From Isoperla grammatica (Eukaryota; Arthropoda; Insecta; Plecoptera; Perlodidae), in the NCBI GenBank assembly GCA_945910005.1, contig CAMDTW010000523.1, forward strand, positions 372,001-436,000: 64,000 nt of DNA, read 5' to 3'. Shown one piece after another: positions 62,432-64,000 of the stretch. The position numbers and the translations under genes were made by a program. How positions within the stretch are numbered: position 1 is the stretch's first letter; the number at the start of each line of letters is the position of its first letter. The notes below the pieces were generated by a model that was given only the letters and a program-made list of their open reading frames with translations, was not told where the DNA came from and did not search any database.

Positions 62432-64000
62432 TATATGCTGGGTCTTTTATGCTGAGTCTTATATGCAGGGTCTTATATGCACGGTCTTATATGCTAAGTC
62501 TTATATGCTTAGTCTTATATGCTGGGTCTTATATGCTGAGTCTTATATGCTGGGTCTTATATGCAGGTTCTTATATGCTGAGTCTTATATGCTGAGTCTT
62601 ATATGCTGAGTCTTATATGCTGAGTCTTATATTCTGGGTCTTATATGCTGGGTCTTATATGCTGGGTCTTATATGCTGGGTCTTATATGCTGGGTCTTAT
62701 ATGCTGGGTCTTATATGCTGGGTCTTAAATGCTGAGTCTTATATGCTGGGTCTTATATGCTGAGTCATATATGCTGAGTCTTATATGCTGGGTCTTATAT
62801 TTGGGTCTCATATGCTGGGTCTTATATGCAGGGTCTTATATGCTGAGTCTTATATGCTGGGTCTTATATGCTGGGTCTTATATGCTGGGTCTTATATGCA
62901 GGGTCTTATATGCTTAGTCTTATATGCTGAGTCTTATATGCTGGGTCTTATATGCTGGGATTTATATGCTGGGTCTTATATGCAGGGTCTTATATGTTGA
63001 GTCTTATATGCTGGGTCTAATGTGCTGGGTCTTATATGCTGGGTCTTATATGCTGGGTCTTATATGCTGAGTCTTATATGCTGAGTCTTATATGTTGGGT
63101 CTTATATGCTGAGTCTTATATGCTAAGTCTTATATGCTGGGTCTTATATGCTGAGTCTTATAAGCAGGTTCTTATATGCTGAGTTTAAAATGCAGGTTCT
63201 TATATGCAGGTTCTTATATGCAGGTTCTTATATGCTGAGTCTTATATGCAGGTTCTTATATGCTGGGTCTTATATGCTGAGTCCTTAATGCTGGGTCTTA
63301 TATGCTGAGTCTTATATGCAGGTTCTTATATGATGAGTCTTATATGCTGAGTCTTATATGCTGAGTCTTACATGCTGGGTCTTATATGCTGGGTCTTATA
63401 TGCCGGGTCTTATATGCTGGGTCTTGTATGCTGAGTCTTATATGCTGAGTTTTATATGCTGAGTCTTATATGCTGAGTCTTATATGCTGAGTCTTATATG
63501 CTGAGTCTTATATGCTGAGTCTTATATGCTGAGTCTTATATGCTGGGTTATATGCTGAGTCTTATATGCTGGGTTATATTGTGGGTCTTATATGCAGGTT
63601 CTTATATGCAGAGTCTTATATGCTGAGTCTTATATGCTGAGTCTTATATGCTGAGTCTTATATGCTGGGTCTTATATGCTGGGTCTTATATGCTGGGTCT
63701 TATATGCTGAGTCTTATATGCAGGGTCTTATATGCAGGGTCTTGTATGCTGAGTCTCATATGCTAAGTTTTATATGCTGGGTCTTACATGCTGGGTCTTA
63801 TATGCTGGGCCTTATATGAAGGTTCTTATATGCTGAGTCTTATATGCTGAGTCTTATGTGCTGGGTCTTATATGCTGAGTCTTATATGCTGGGTCTTATA
63901 TGCTGAGTCTTATATGCTTGGTCTTATATGCTGGGTCTTATATGCTGAGTCTTATATGCAGGGTCTTATATGCAGGGTCTTATATGCTGAGTCTTATATG
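62432..64000 (+). repeat. Omega block, copy 3 (cut by the window end)
   Basis: It matches 32,884 onward at offset 29,548. The 13-mer is at 62,790-62,802 and the 12-mers at 63,545-63,556 and 63,571-63,582, the second altered to GGGTTATATTGT. Near 63,700 one CTGAG monomer is missing relative to copy 2, after which the offset is 29,534; the last base aligns with 34,466. The CTGGCCC monomer of copies 1 and 2 reads CTGGGCC here (63,806). Confidence 0.9.

Larger units (their letters stand above)
1..64000 (+). repeat. 14-bp satellite DNA array, entire window
   Basis: The monomer TCTTATATGCTGGG repeats head to tail from the first base to the last with no inversion and no foreign insert that I can see. 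Frequent variants change position 13 (CTGAG), position 11 (CAGGG), positions 11 and 14 (CAGGT), positions 12-13 (CTTAG, CTAAG), position 4 (TCTAATATG) or position 6 (TCTTAAATG). The consensus strand is T- and G-rich (6 T, 4 G, 2 A, 2 C) and contains no CpG. Apart from 12-, 13- and 15-bp monomers at defined places, the 14-bp register is kept throughout. The monomer family is not one I recognise. Eukaryotic heterochromatin is inferred from array size and purity; the location on the chromosome cannot be read from the window. Confidence 0.98.

Noticed and set aside
1..64000. CRISPR-like array of short repeats
   Set aside because: There are no unique spacers: repeat follows repeat every 14 bp, and the variants are point changes of the same monomer.
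1..64000. Telomeric repeat or degenerate telomere
   Set aside because: The GGG-containing T/G-rich monomer superficially recalls telomeres, but TCTTATATGCTGGG matches no telomere type known to me and has HOR structure typical of satellites.
1..64000. TATA-box promoters (TTATAT in every monomer)
   Set aside because: The motif is part of the repeat and occurs thousands of times without any associated gene or other promoter element.
1..64000. CENP-B box or other known centromere protein motif
   Set aside because: I looked for the CpG-containing CENP-B box core (TTCG, CGGGA) and saw no such 17-bp motif. Centromere identity can neither be claimed nor excluded.
1..64000. Transposon, retroelement or unique sequence embedded in the array
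   Set aside because: Every line of the sequence reads as 14-bp monomers or 12-15-bp variants. I found no target-site duplications, inverted repeats, poly-A or coding remnants.
1..64000. G-quadruplex arrays from regular GGG triplets
   Set aside because: Spacers between triplets are 11 bases and many monomers have GAG or GGT instead of GGG, so stable quadruplexes are not supported.

Overview
The whole 64,000-base window is one uninterrupted satellite DNA array. I see no gene, RNA gene, transposon, CRISPR array or unique sequence in it. The basic unit is 14 bp, consensus TCTTATATGCTGGG, always in the same orientation, roughly 4,570 copies. A 64-kb pure short-monomer array of this kind is typical of eukaryotic heterochromatin (centromeric, pericentromeric, subtelomeric, or on a sex or B chromosome). 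I do not recognise the monomer, so I cannot name the organism or the chromosomal location.

The array is hierarchically organised. Level 1 is the 14-bp monomer with a limited set of recurring variants (ends CTGGG, CTGAG, CAGGG, CAGGT, CTTAG, CTAAG; starts TCTAATATG, TCTTAAATG, TATACG, TATTTG and others). Level 2 consists of short groups of monomers, such as 42 bp (CAGGG-CAGGG-CTGAG), 112 bp and 154 bp. Level 3 is a higher-order repeat (HOR) of about 3.53-3.61 kb (252-258 monomers), recognised by a fixed order of rare variant monomers. Level 4 is groups of HORs. One block made of a short k segment plus two a-type HORs and one b-type HOR, 11,201 bp long, is tandemly duplicated almost perfectly (about 9,736-20,936 and 20,937-32,137). 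Level 5 is a distinctive 2.3-kb block, called omega here, that appears three times: 1-2,340, 32,884-35,223 and 62,432 to the window end, spaced 32,883 and 29,548 bp apart.

Layout: 1-2,340 omega copy 1; 2,341-3,190 transitional satellite; 3,191-12,199 rearranged HORs with overlapping duplications at offsets of 5,446 and 3,192 bp; 9,736-32,137 the 11.2-kb block twice; 32,138-32,883 end of a b-type HOR; 32,884-35,223 omega copy 2; 35,224-49,240 a-type HORs containing a 6.1/6.5-kb tandem duplication; 49,241-51,542 a segment otherwise found at 6,517-8,636; 51,543-62,431 two a-type HORs and a b-type HOR; 62,432-64,000 omega copy 3.

Many open reading frames of 60-209 codons exist on the + strand, but they are arithmetical products of the repeat. 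14 is not a multiple of 3, so all three frames read the same 14-residue peptide cycle, interrupted only where a CTGAG or TCTTAA monomer falls in the stop phase. I annotate none of them as genes. All comparisons were made by eye; statements of near-identity are not exhaustive alignments.
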